A stretch of 64,000 nucleotides of DNA, from assembly GCA_029582265.1 (NCBI GenBank), contig CM055816.1, positions 28,502,366 to 28,566,365 of the forward strand, read 5' to 3'. Of this stretch, positions 31,647 to 42,479 are shown in pieces. Within the stretch, counting starts at the first letter, position 1. Each line of letters opens with the position of its first letter. Origin of the DNA: Zoroaster sp. YZ-2022. Its lineage: Eukaryota > Echinodermata > Asteroidea > Forcipulatida > Zoroasteridae. The notes beneath the pieces were generated by a model. That model did not search any database and was not told where the DNA came from. It saw only the letters and a program-made list of their open reading frames with translations. The position numbers were made by a program, and so were the translations under genes.

Positions 31647-32722
31647 TTACATGTCTGTTTCACGTATTTTCATGCTGGATGCTTTGAGAGAAATTAAGTT
31701 GTTATGCCAGTCATGCCACATAATGCCTTTGTTATCCGGATTGTGCCATCTGGGTAATAACGACCATTTAAGTGAGAGGCGTGACAGTAATAAAACCACC
31801 AGGCTCCTTCATAGTCTTGTGCACAATTTAATCCACTTGTATGCGGATCATTGTTATTATCCTTTGTTGTGAAGGGTATTCCCTTGTGCTCATCAAGAGA
31901 GTCACCAGCAGTGCTGCTCACATCGTAGTCGCCATAATTCAGTGTGTACTTCTCTCCAGTGATTTGGAAATCCGTGTATTTCGCGAATGCCGTATCGTTA
32001 CTCCAATCTGTGAGATCTATGCGGAGGTCCCATGTCCCGTGTGATTTATCAGATGTCAGACTCACCAAGTTATCATTACCTAACCAATGCTCCCCGCTTA
32101 GATCACCGAAGCCAGACTTATACTCACTCCAGTCACGATAAAAGTCAATTTTGCCGTCCTCTCTGCGCTGAAACACAATCCATCCGCCGCCGTCAATGTC
32201 CATTTCACAATAGACTTTGAGACCGTCGCTGAATCCGTCTGGGTAGATCTTGTAGACACTACTTGTGCGGTAACCTGCCTCCATTAGCCCTTTACAACTT
32301 CTGTAGCGATCAATCTCAGGCAATGAGAAGAGAGGTGTATTTTCATTTTCATCGAAGTACACACTCTCTTGATCTTCAACGAATGATTCAGGATACTCAG
32401 CCCTTGTGGAGTTGTTTAACTCACACAGTTTATTGCATTTATAGAAGTTAAATGACTTACAGTTCTTATCCATGTTACAGTCTCGTCCGCACATGACGTA
32501 ATAGGGTACAGTTTTCTTGGCATACGTAAAGTTTTTGAGTACTCGGTTATCTGCGGGGAGATATTCGTTTGCAAGCCCACCACATTGACTTCCCAAGCTT
32601 ATCGCTTGTGATATCAGTGGTATTATAAACACGAACATCGTTTTGAAATGGAGTACGCACATCAAGAGTACTTGCTGCGTCATCTTCAATGTATTGTTTG
32701 TATATGGGTGAAAACGTTTCAA
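31647..32722 (-). CDS. Secreted PAN/apple plus fibrinogen-related domain (FReD) protein, single exon, apparent C-terminal frameshift
   Basis: One continuous frame of 342 codons runs from ATG 32722 to 31694. The likelier start is Met14 (32683), which directly begins a hydrophobic signal peptide (VLHFKTMFVFIIPLISQAIS). Residues about 47-124 have the Cys spacing of a PAN/apple domain (C47, C78, C82, C88, C96, C100). Residues about 140-330 are a fibrinogen C-terminal domain, with YRSCKGLMEAG, DIDGGGWIVFQRREDG, the calcium-site region TKDNNNDPHTSGLNCA and WWFYYCHASHLNGRYY. The last residues of the open frame do not fit the family. The expected end (MWHDWHNN, then a basic SMKIRE) lies in the neighbouring frame and stops at 31647-31649, implying a one-base loss near 31742 that may be an assembly error. 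FReD proteins are secreted lectin-like recognition or adhesion molecules, often in innate immunity. A single exon of this size hints at a retrogene or compact family member. Confidence 0.85.
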
Positions 32723-32868
32723 TGTAAATCCAGTTAAATAAGTAGAACTATCAGTTTTTATTCAATCAAGTATTTCGGTATCATCGGTCGACCAACTGTT
32801 TGATTGAAACACGACTATACTGCACACGGCGCAATGTAGAAATGTAACACAGCATCGACCGATGAGTG

Positions 32869-32874
32869 TTTATA
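32869..32874 (-). promoter_or_regulatory. TATA box with upstream CCAAT words for the fibrinogen-related gene
   Basis: TTTATA on the plus strand reads TATAAA on the minus strand, about 150 bp before the first ATG (32722) and about 190 before Met14. Two ATTGG words (near 32918 and 32969) read CCAAT on the minus strand, about 45-100 bp further upstream, the normal spacing of a TATA/CCAAT promoter. The arrangement supports this being a transcribed gene unit with its own promoter rather than a promoterless retrocopy. Confidence 0.5.
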
Positions 32875-33501
32875 TTGAATGTTTGTGATCCAAAGGATTG
32901 CATGCGTAAAGCACTGATTGGTCAAAGTGAAGTCACTGCTGAATGGTGATTTACCATGTATCACCTGATTGGTTGACAGAAACTTGATTAGGCTCAGCTT
33001 TATCTGTTTTTTGGTTTCCTCAAAAAGATAAAATTATTCAATTTTGAATTGTTTTAATGTTTCGAGGAAACAAAATACAAATTTTGCCGTTATGAATTAA
33101 TGCCTATAATTATATTATATGAATTTGTTTAGCACATAAAATATTTGGATGAGTGATTTTACTGAAATATTAATGAAATAAATTAAATGGCCTAGTCCCG
33201 GCCTCCCCACTGCAGCTAACACAATTTAACAACAGTATCAGTCTATCGCCTAAATATTTTTGTGTATTGAAACCGTCCCCTCCCAGGGCGAGAGACCAGT
33301 GGGTACGAGGTATACATAAACTACAGGAACATCCTGGGGACGATGTTGTCGTTCATCATACTGAACACTATTCAGCCCAACTTTACGTGACCAATTCAAA
33401 AGTTAATCATTGCTATGGCATTATTCGTTTTGTGTTTATTTAAGTTTATTACTTGGTGACCCCCAAAAATAGCAATTCTAATTTATTTCTCTTTAGAATG
33501 C

Positions 33502-33828
33502 CAGGAGTGTTCAATGATTGTAATGGTGTATTAGCTGAAGACAGTGTGAATCCAAGCTGTAGGGTAAATGAGTGTTCAATTATTGTAATGGTGTATTAGC
33601 TGAAGACAGTGTGAATCCAAGCTGTAGGGTAAATGAGTGTTCAATGATTGTAATGGTGTATTAGCTGAAGACAGTGTGAATCCAAGCTGTAGGGTAAATG
33701 AGTGTTCAATGATTGTAATGGTGTATTAGCTGAAGACAGTGTGAATCCAAGCTGTAGGGTATATGAGTGTTCAATGATTGTAATGGTGTATTAGCTGAAG
33801 ACAGTGTGAATCCAAGCTGTAGGGTAAA
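33502..33828. repeat. 65-bp tandem repeat, five copies
   Basis: GAGTGTTCAATGATTGTAAT recurs at 33505, 33570, 33635, 33700 and 33765. Units are almost identical (single changes such as ATTATTG in the second and GGTATATG in the fourth), indicating very recent amplification. Confidence 0.95.
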
Positions 33829-34449
33829 TGAAAGGGGGAAACACGGTACAATCTGATAACTTGCCCCCTGGTTCCACCAATCTGCCAACTAATGCACGAC
33901 ATGAATCCACGAATAAACGCACTAATTGTGCCTTAAAAAGAGGATCTGATGATATTATTTATTTATTTATTTTTTGCCAACCAGTGAAATACATGTATGC
34001 GGTTATTGGAACCAGACCACATTTCCTATACAAAGTATGTTGGCTAAGAGAGACCTCACAAATCGGGCAAACGTTTATACCCCTATGTGAAAAAGTCGTT
34101 TAACACATCACGGCAGAAATCCAATTGATCCTTGATCCAGCAATTAAAAATGCCGACGCGCATGTCTGAGATGACGCGTGCGGAGACCAGAAACCAGAGA
34201 CTTGTTTAACCTGTTAAGCTTTTACCTCAAACAGTTCCACACAATAATTTCTGAGACTGATGTAACTAAAAGGATAGTTCTTCAAAAATGTATAGTTCAA
34301 GGTTCTTTGACAATCATCATCTTTTTGACAAATAATATTTTACATCAAGCTTTATATAAAACTCTAATCAAACTTGTCTTTTCATTTAAGATTACCAATA
34401 GTGTACAATAGCTTTCATGGGTAAATGAAAGGGGTGAATACGGCAAAGG

Positions 34450-35403
34450 AAGGGTACACGGCAAGAAACGGGGGACGCCTAAATAATGAATGGTAAAATA
34501 ACATGTATGAGGATATAAAGGGACACGCCCCTCTCCCCTTCCCCCGCCATCCACCAATGGTTTGAGACTCAAGAAACGAGGGGACGCCTAAATAATGAAT
34601 GGTAAAATCACATGTATGATGATATAAAGGAACACGTCCCCCCCGCCCCCCCCCCATCAATGGTTTGAGACTCAAGAAACGGGAGGGACGCCAAAAATAA
34701 TGAATGGTAAAATAACATGTATGATGATATAAAGGGTCACGCCCCTCTCCCCCTCCCCCGCCATCCACCAATGGTTTGAGACTCAAGAAACGGAGGGACG
34801 CCTAAATAATGAATGGTAAAATAACATGTATGATGATATAAAGGGTCACGCCCCTCTCCCCATCCCCCGCCATCTACCAATGGTTTGAGACTCAAGAAAC
34901 GAGGGGACGCCTAAATAATGAATGGTAAAATAACATGTATGATGATATAAAGGAACACGTCCCCGTCCCCCCCATCAATGGTTTGAGACTCAAGAAACGG
35001 GAGGGACGCCAAAATAATGTGTGATAAAATAACCTGTATGATGATATAAAGGGACACGTCCCCCTCCCCCCGCCATCCACTAATGGTTTGAGACTCAAGA
35101 AACGGGAGGGACGCCTAAATAATGTATGGTAATATAACATGTATGATGATATAAAGGGACACGCCCCCCCCCCCCCCCCCAAGCCATCCACCAATGCTTT
35201 GAGACTCAAGAAACGGGGGGGACGCCTAAATAATGAATGATAAAATAACATGTATGATGATATAAAGGGACACGCCCCCCCCCCCTCCCCCCATCAATGG
35301 TTTGAGACTCAAGAAACGGGGGGGACGCCTAAATAATGAATGGTAAAATAACATGTATGATGATATAAAGGGTCACATCCCCCTACCCCCGATCAATAGT
35401 TTG
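34450..35403. repeat. About 107-bp tandem repeat, roughly nine copies, with variable poly-C block
   Basis: GGTTTGAGACTCAAGAAACG recurs at about 104-112 bp spacing from 34558 to 35299, each followed by GGACGCCTAAATAATG and CATGTATGATGATATAAAGG and then a C-rich block of variable length (up to about 18 C near 35164). A diverged outlying unit occurs at about 36358-36470 (ATAAAGGGGCACGC and CAATGGTTTGAGAC). ORFs in the region only translate the repeat. Confidence 0.93.
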
Positions 35404-36059
35404 AAAATTTATATAGATATCTTCCAAATCTATATTCCCTTTTAAATTAATCAAATTTTTGTTTAAATTTTGGGTGAAATTAATACCCTTACATAAAAAC
35501 TTCAAAACAATATTTAGGGGTTACAAAAGACAGTCCTAAATAAGGGCGGTATGTATCAAAACGCTAAAATATCATCATTTAATCCATTAAAACAAGTTTA
35601 TATTATAAAACTATGAAATATGCACCCCACAAACAGAATTTAAAGAGAAAAATGTCCAATGCTTCATTGATGACTGCTCCGGTCGTTAGTTCTTTTGTTG
35701 AAATCATACGCACCATGATGTACAACGGCTGTTTGATATAAGCCATTTAGCTTAATTATTTTACTGCAGTGAAAAGCGGAACCCTTTTAGGCTACTTCCA
35801 TTATTGCCCTCATTAAACAGTCGTATGAGTGGTTTACTGAACGAGGTTGAACTTTTTCAAATTAAACAGCGACAATCGTTTGAAAACTAACAATAAGCTA
35901 CCGTTTCAGTAGGGCTGTCATAGCTTTTGTAATTAATAAATGTTTTGCAAGCAGAAAACATATGACAGATTTAGTCCCTCCAGATAGTCCCAGCAAATTA
36001 GTTTTCAATCCCTGGCTCATGGACTCTCTGTATTCTCAATGCTATCCGAGTGTATGTGA

Positions 36060-36185
36060 AAAAATCCACAGGTGACTCAGGCGGGATTCGAACCCAAGAC
36101 TTCATGCTTACTAGTGCAGACGTCTTAACATCTTGACCACCGAGCTTGTCCGGTGGCGATTGGCCGGCTAGAATCCCATAGCAGC
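36060..36185 (-). mobile_element. tRNA-derived SINE head, minus strand
   Basis: On the minus strand an A box TGGTCAAGATG (36129-36139) and B box GGTTCGAATCC (36084-36094) are separated by about 35 bp in a tRNA-like frame (GCTCGGTGGTCAAGATGTTA). The head is preceded on that strand by CCGGCCAATCGCCACCGGAC. A close relative is at 62620-62765 and the sequence downstream (CTGTGGATTTTTTCACA) is also shared. A plus-strand B-box-like GGTTCGAATCC at 36304-36314 belongs to a second, partial tRNA-like unit. Confidence 0.7.
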
Positions 36186-36234
36186 AGGCACCGCGAGATG
36201 TGTATATTAATTAACTCTTACATCGGGTGATAAT

Positions 36235-36345
36235 TTGACTTTACCCTTACACTGGCGTATGTATGAAGCACTTTGCTCAGTGCTTTCAGTGCAGGAGGTC
36301 GTGGGTTCGAATCCCATCCCAATCGCCTTTGGATTTTGTCAAAGA
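36235..36345 (+). mobile_element. Partial tRNA-like repeat unit with B box
   Basis: GGTCGTGGGTTCGAATCCCA (36297-36316) is a good B box region, but I find no convincing A box upstream; TTGCTCAGTGCTTTCAGTGC lies where it would be. CTCAGTGCTTTC is also present at 62594-62605 next to the related SINE, so the two loci share a compound structure. Confidence 0.45.
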
Positions 36346-37796
36346 CACTCGTCACACAGCATAAAGGGGCACGCTGTCATAAAAATGGGAAACGCATTTT
36401 ACAAAGTCGTTAAATTACATAAAATGCCCCCTTGACCCCGCCCCCTCTCGATCCGCCAATGGTTTGAGACGTAATTGCAATCGCATGTTGAATTTGAATT
36501 TTAATAACATTCAATTACTGAATTAAAAGTCAAGGGTCTTTGGACTTGAAATGGCTCATGAAGTGTTTCCACCCAGAGTCGGCTTGTAAAATAATATATG
36601 AGAAGCTTGAGTTGTTGTGCTTGTAACGGTTATTATATCAAACAAAATGACAATAAAACTACCGAATGTTATATAAATCATTTGTCAACGAGAGATATGA
36701 AATCAATAAATTTGAGGCCTTTTTGACAAGCCAATTTAGTGTTTCATTAAGTGTCTCCATTATATTTTCTTAAAACTTAAACTGTTGCAATAATTAATTT
36801 TATCGAAAAAGAATGCCGAATATGACGAAATTTATTTCTACTTATATGCGTAGGAATAGAAATGTGGATGGTCTAATCCCGGCCTCCACACTGCAGCACA
36901 CACTCTTGTTATTTACCCTGTAGCAGACTATAACTCAAAACTGCATTGGATACGAGCATTCAATAACGAGTTAAATATCCAAGATGTGTGGATTAGCCAG
37001 GTAATGCTTCGGTACCATCTGGAGACACTAATTCATTTATATGTTTCCTTTTTTACGGAAAAAATATGAAAATTTCAAACAAAATGTGATAGACTTGCTG
37101 AATCTGTAGCTTAGTACTCGTTTTTAGGCGATTCTTGAAACGCTAAGCCTCGTCCAATAAAATACTGTTATGACTGTTTGACGATTGCTACCAGACGTAG
37201 CCTGATAAGTTCTCATGTTATAACACGCAGTACAATAATTAAAGATGAACAGCAACATAAAACAACCGTTGTAGATGTTATGTGTCAATACAATGCACCA
37301 ACGAAATAAGAATAAACGCATTCACCTAGACTTCCATTTTCCCTCGAGAAAAATACGTCTTTGGAAAGCAAATTCCAAAGTTTTACAAATTTCACCTCTC
37401 TTGGAAAACATTTATTTTGGGTTTGTGTTTTTGAACTTAAAGCTAAGATTTAGGGCCAATTTTCTTTATCGCATTACATTGACATCGAAACCATGTGTAT
37501 TACTGCTTTAGTCCACATCGTCAACAATTAAATGGTCAATATTGATCAACAGGGCATGGAATCCCCAACTGTGCTAGTTTTAGATTAATTCAGTGACTGA
37601 AAATAATCTTAACTATATGTATGCTAACTATCAGCACTAGATCAAGAAATAAATTTTCAGAAAAACGTATTTCCAATTATATAATGAAATTAACTTTTAT
37701 TTCAACAAGAAATTAATTAACATTTAATTTATTAATGGAAAAACAAAATTATAGAGAGGGATAACAAATTCAACAAATTTAATACATTTTCCATAA

Positions 37797-38010
37797 GGGG
37801 AAGTTTGAGTAGTTCAATAATTAAAAGAAGGCTTCCCAAACCATTCATCACACCTGCATCTATACACAGTGTGATAGTTTCACACACTGTAGCCAGGGTA
37901 CGTAAACGGCTTCGGCGAAGCCGAGCGAGGTCTCCAGGGTTCCCCTGTGACCGGACTGACGCTTGCCGCGCTGGCAGGCTGAGAAAACGCCGGTATTCAA
38001 TTTGAAACGA
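37797..38010. repeat. GC-rich core repeat with perfect hairpin, copy 1 of 4 (others 45625-45818, 49048-49260, 55735-55945)
   Basis: About 200 bp of clearly higher GC than its AT-rich flanks, containing GGCTTCGGCGAAGCC, a perfect 15-base self-complementary word with a one-base centre, followed by GAGCGAGGTCTCC and GGACTGACGCTTG. Three copies keep a plus-strand 66-codon ORF of identical length; the fourth is truncated and fused to other sequence. Partial copies of the 3' part occur at 48755-48830 and 55435-55520. Confidence 0.85.
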
Positions 38011-39568
38011 TATGTAACCATAGATTTGCCTGATTTTTGAGGCCTCTCTTAGCCACCATATTTTGTGTATGGGAAATTTGGTCTGGTTCCAATGATCGTG
38101 TATACATGCATTACGTATTTTACTGGTTATCAAACCAAAACAAAACAACAACATCAACAAAGATTTTTTTTAAATAATAAATTTAAAAAAAATAGCATGT
38201 CACCGCACCGATTTAGGAGCCGACCTATGACCAGAATACCTTTTTTAATAAACATTTAATTTATTAATGGAAGAACAACTTCATTGCCCTTCTTTATTTG
38301 TAAGCGCAATAATTAATTTTAGTAAATGCAAATTCTTTGTAAGTAAATGCACATTGTAAAGTAAACGAATTAAAATAAATATTTGAAAATCTTAATTGGA
38401 TTGAATGTTAATCATATAGATTGCAATATAAAAGACTCAGCGAGAGGATGGATCATGATATTAAAATAAATGTTTACCCTACATGAAGACCCATGAACAT
38501 CACAGTTATTTGTTTAGGGGTTCACTTTATCCATTTTATTATAGGTTTTCCCAATGAATTTTAAAATATTGCATTCAGTTTAAATACGTGACTCATTCAA
38601 TTTGATTTGAAAATGAATACTCCTTTACATCATCATTCAATCAGCAAAAAGATACATTCAAATTCATAAGTTGAGCATTCTGTCGTCATTTTACCCAACT
38701 CATTGATAAAATAAATACGTTCTAATTGAAAACGTCGCCAGGTACATTCAATTTCAAAAGAACCAGTCGCAAGAATGGAAAATTATAATGAAACACACAA
38801 CACAGAGTAGGCCTAATGTAAATTTTATTGAATTTAATATTGTTGTCTTAAAGGTAGGTTATAGAACTGATATTTCAAAAGATAATTCAAAAATACCCAA
38901 ATAGTTGAATGTTAATATACAACTTAGTTGGTATAAAGCTGATGATGGAATCAATCTTCACAATAAACTATTTAGTCTGAGGAACTGCCATTTTTGAGAA
39001 AGATATTGGCAAAACGTCCCCCTAAAATTGATGAAACAAATAATGTATTAAACAAAATTAAAATTGAAATGATTCAAAGAGAAGCAGTTTTGCTAACATT
39101 TTATAAATATTGTTGATCCATCCCTTCAACATTACATATAATGAATCTGTCCTAAACGTTCATACCCGGGCCTGAGAATTGAATATATTTGACAAAGGAA
39201 TGCCAACTGATGAAATTGAATTCTTGATCAATCGCTTAAGACTGGTTCTTTTGAAATTGAATGAACTTAACAATACTTTCAATTAGAACGTCCCCCATAA
39301 AGTTGATGATAACTATGAATGTATTAAACAAAATTAAAATAAAAATAATTCAAAGAGAAGCAGTTTTGCCAACATTTTACAAATATTGTTGATCCATCCC
39401 TTCAACATTGTCTGAGAATTGAAAATAACAATGTGACAAATGAATGCCAATTGATAAAACTGAATTATATTTTCTTGTATATTAAATAACATATATCTTC
39501 TTCAGTTTGGGTCCTTCATGTTTCAACGTTACACAAATAAATTGCCCGACTCTATTTGCTCTATGTTC

Positions 39569-39670
39569 GTTCGTTCGTTCGTTCGTGTGGACGGTGTCCG
39601 GTTTGACAGTTTCAGTTCAAGAAAACTTCTCTTAACAGGATCACCGCGGGAAGGTAGCTGCCTTGATCCC
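39569..39670 (-). mobile_element. 102-bp retro-insertion with 12-bp target-site duplication
   Basis: TGCTCTATGTTC occurs at 39557-39568 and 39671-39682, and the paralogous locus near 57050 has a single TGCTCCATGTTC and no insert. The insert has a (GTTC)n run at its left edge, i.e. a (GAAC)n tail on the minus strand, which marks it as the 3' end of a non-LTR element or SINE inserted in minus orientation. Confidence 0.8.
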
Positions 39671-40447
39671 TGCTCTATGTTCAATAGTGTTGTTAAGTGT
39701 ACATGACTATATACCGACAATTTACCAGGCAATTTGACGACTAACATTAATCATTTCCTCCAACCACTCTTACTCAAAGAAATTGAACATGAAGGTCCCC
39801 AAGTTGTGGAATTCTGTGAAATTATCCTTTAAAAATATTCGGCATTTTAATTCAAACATAAACTAAAGACTTAATTACTAAGAAAGTATTTGTAATATAA
39901 ATAAGATTCTTGTGTACATGTCCTTGTGGGACAGTGTACGTAAACGTCTTCAGCGAAGTATTTATAATATAAGATTATTTTTTTAAATGGCAGAGCAGAT
40001 CCTTGTTACAAAACACTGCACGACAGTCAATATCTTGCTTCGTGGATTTTATTTTTCATTTCACAGACAAATAGAACTTCATCCAAGAATGGTCAATTTT
40101 GGTTTGCTAATGCACGAGGTCGATGTCAACTATACTATCCTCTAGCTATCCATTTTGATTTTGTAATGGAACAGTTCTTTGAGGGAAAATTGCCTTGCTG
40201 CTACGAGGACGAAATTCAAGGCCTGAGAGGTGATCAGACATTGTTAACGTAGTAAATAATGATGGTGCAATCCCATTCAGTGACACTACATCTTTGTTGA
40301 CTTTTTGTTTTTGTTTTCCAAGATGCATTTGTCATACATATTGAAATACAGTGAATCCGTATTTGACTATTTCCAAAGTTTGTCTATTTGACAATGAGTT
40401 TTGTGGGAATAGTAGGCTTTTTGGTTTGAACGTACCCATAATGACCG

Positions 40448-41512
40448 ATGATTGATTCCATCGAACACAAAGACATGCTCAACGCCTTGAGAAAAGTGGG
40501 AATACATGAAGGCTATATCAGCATCTTCCAGGACATATATACAAATGCTACCGCCAAGATCCACATCGATAAAGATGTCTCAAAAGAAGTGAAAATAAAG
40601 AGAGGGGTACGACAAGGAGATACAATATCCCGAAGTTTTTCACAGCGGCATTGGAGGAGGTGTTTAAAAATTAAAAAAAAAAAAAAAAAATCACATCTGG
40701 AAGAAAAGGGAATGGATATCGATGGAGAAAAACTCACAGACCTCAGATTTGCCGACGATGTAGCTTTGGTTACAACATCAGTAGAAGATATGGAGGAACA
40801 GCTAACCAAACTAAGCAGAGAAAGCAAACAAGTGGGTCTAACAATGAACAAGGATAAAACTAAATACATGACAAACTTTGACACAAACATAGATATTGTC
40901 ATTGAAAACCATAAACTAGAGAATGTGGAAAATTACAAATACCTGGGCCAAACTCTAAGAATGAAAGACACATCGAGAGAAGAAATTATGTCGAGAATCA
41001 AAGCAGGTTGGAGAAGTTTTGGCATGTACAAAGAAATATTGACCGACAACAACATAGCAATGTCACTTCGAAGAAGAGTGTACAACCAATGCATCCTAAC
41101 AACCATGACTTATGGAGCAGAAACATGGACTACAACAAATGAGCTGAACAACAAATTGATAACAGCACAGAGAGCCATGGAGAGAAAAATGGTACATTTA
41201 ACAATACGGGATAAAGTTAACCATAACAAAATACGAGAGAAAACAAAAGTCAAGGACATCATTGAAAAGATAAAGGAGACCAAATGGAGATGGGCAGACC
41301 ATGTGTTAAGGGTCCAGGACAACAGGTGGACTAGGCGATTGACAGAATGGCAGCCTAGAACAGGCAAGAGAAAGAGAGGACGGCAAAAGAAAAGATGGAG
41401 AGATGATATAACAGCACACATGGGCACGGCAACATGGACAAGAGTGGCTAGAGATAGAGACAAATGGAAGTTTTATGAGGAGGGCTTTGTCCAACAAATG
41501 GATGAACTATAG
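40448..41512 (+). pseudogene. Non-LTR reverse transcriptase fragment (354 codons)
   Basis: Starts within the fingers/palm part of the RT (IEHKDMLNALRKVGIHEGYI). KIKRGVRQGDTIS corresponds to the RGxRQGDPxSP motif, and LRFADDVAL is the catalytic F/YADD box. The thumb and C-terminal segments follow (YNQCILTTMTYGAETWTTT and TGKRKRGRQKKRWRDDI, the latter common at the end of RTE-like proteins). Between the RQGD and FADD motifs the sequence is disturbed: a frame slip after RQGDTIS and an inserted run of about 18 A (40674-40691) give a poly-lysine stretch. The upstream endonuclease and N-terminal RT are missing. It would copy element RNA into target DNA if complete; this copy is dead. Confidence 0.9.
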
Positions 41513-41532
41513 CCTTGAAGATGATGATGATG
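40450..41532 (+). mobile_element. 5'-truncated non-LTR retrotransposon (RTE-like) flanked by 12-bp target-site duplications
   Basis: ATAATGACCGAT lies directly on both sides (40438-40449 and 41533-41544). Between them is the C-terminal part of an endonuclease/reverse transcriptase ORF followed by a GATGATGATGAT microsatellite tail with no long poly-A, typical of RTE-clade elements. The left end falls inside the reverse-transcriptase domain, showing 5' truncation during target-primed reverse transcription. Intact duplications point to a young insertion. Confidence 0.88.
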
Positions 41533-41660
41533 ATAATGACCGATTGGTCAAATTAAGGAAACATGTAGAAGAGACAGGATATTTTTTCAGATCCTTTAGT
41601 AGCAATAGCTAAGCTTTCATGCCTCACTCGGCAATCATCAGTTGCATGCTATGGTTCAAA

Positions 41661-42249
41661 TTAATGAGCCCGGTGATCTCCTGTCTTATTTTTTAGGTAA
41701 GACATTGAATTGATGTTCTTTTCAAACAGTTGTAATGTGTCCGTTTTGTTTGAGTGAGAGAGTTCGTTGTTTTTATGTGATTTGTTCCTGTAATAAGGAA
41801 AGCAGAACATTAAGGCCTTTCTGAATGCAACAAAGGGTTGTTTCAGAAATATTTCCGAGGGTTGTTGGTTTTGTTGTATCAGCGGCCAGTGTTTGTTTAT
41901 TGCTTGATTCACATCGTTGTGGTTAACGAACGGATTATGTGGTTGAGAAAACCAGTGGTACTTCCATGTTTTGTTTACCTTTTGAATAAGTTTGGCTCGG
42001 TTTGCCAGTGGGTTTTTGGAAGTTTTGTTATGCATTGGTTATGCAATTCTCAATCTTTTTTTGGAAGATATTGGTATCACTCAGGAGAGTAGAATGGGTT
42101 GGTTTAGCAGAGGTTGGAACGAAGTTTAAACCTTTACCCAGGGCAATTTTCTCAATTTGAGATGGCTTTGCTGTGGATAGGTTTGTGATGAATTGTTCGC
42201 TTAGTTCTGCTAGTGTAATGGTACTGTTTGGTTTTATTTGAGCGTTCAA
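41661..42249 (-). pseudogene. Probable retroelement fragment (Penelope-like or related RT), two ORF pieces
   Basis: Minus-strand ORFs at 42249-42028 (73 codons, with LGKGLNFVPTSAKP near the end) and 42035-41661 (124 codons, with NQAINKHWPLIQQ and QPFVAFRKAL). The first motif resembles the start of reverse-transcriptase ORFs in Penelope-like and related elements, and the second a segment near their C-terminal end, so an internal deletion would have removed the catalytic RT. Neither piece has a diagnostic catalytic motif and this is memory-based resemblance only. Chance ORFs remain possible. Confidence 0.35.
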
Positions 42250-42479
42250 GTGAATAAAATAGTTGTAACTAGGTTTTTCAGAGTCATGTTTTATACATCA
42301 AAATGAAGCCGAGGACATTGTAAATGTGAATCAAGTCTCAGAATAATTGTTTATTCAAGTAATACAAAATATGGAAGCTGAGATATAGAGGGCCGATTTA
42401 CATGATGTTTACATTGAGCCGCTAACAGCGGCTTGCGGGCAGCAGCAGACATTTTTCAAGCCGCTGTGAGCGGCTCGCG

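Larger units (their letters stand above)
37560..39960. repeat. Segmental duplication block, paralogous to about 55530-57330
   Basis: Shares long collinear sequence with 55530-57330: the ATCAAGAAATAAA start, the GC-rich hairpin core (37900-37960 against 55837-55897), GGATGGATCATGATATTAAA, and the end region TTGCCCGACTCTATTTGCT. The middle part (about 38766-39180) is in opposite orientation in the two copies. Copy-specific insertions are the 102-bp piece at 39569-39670 and, further right, the LINE at 40450. Confidence 0.85.
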
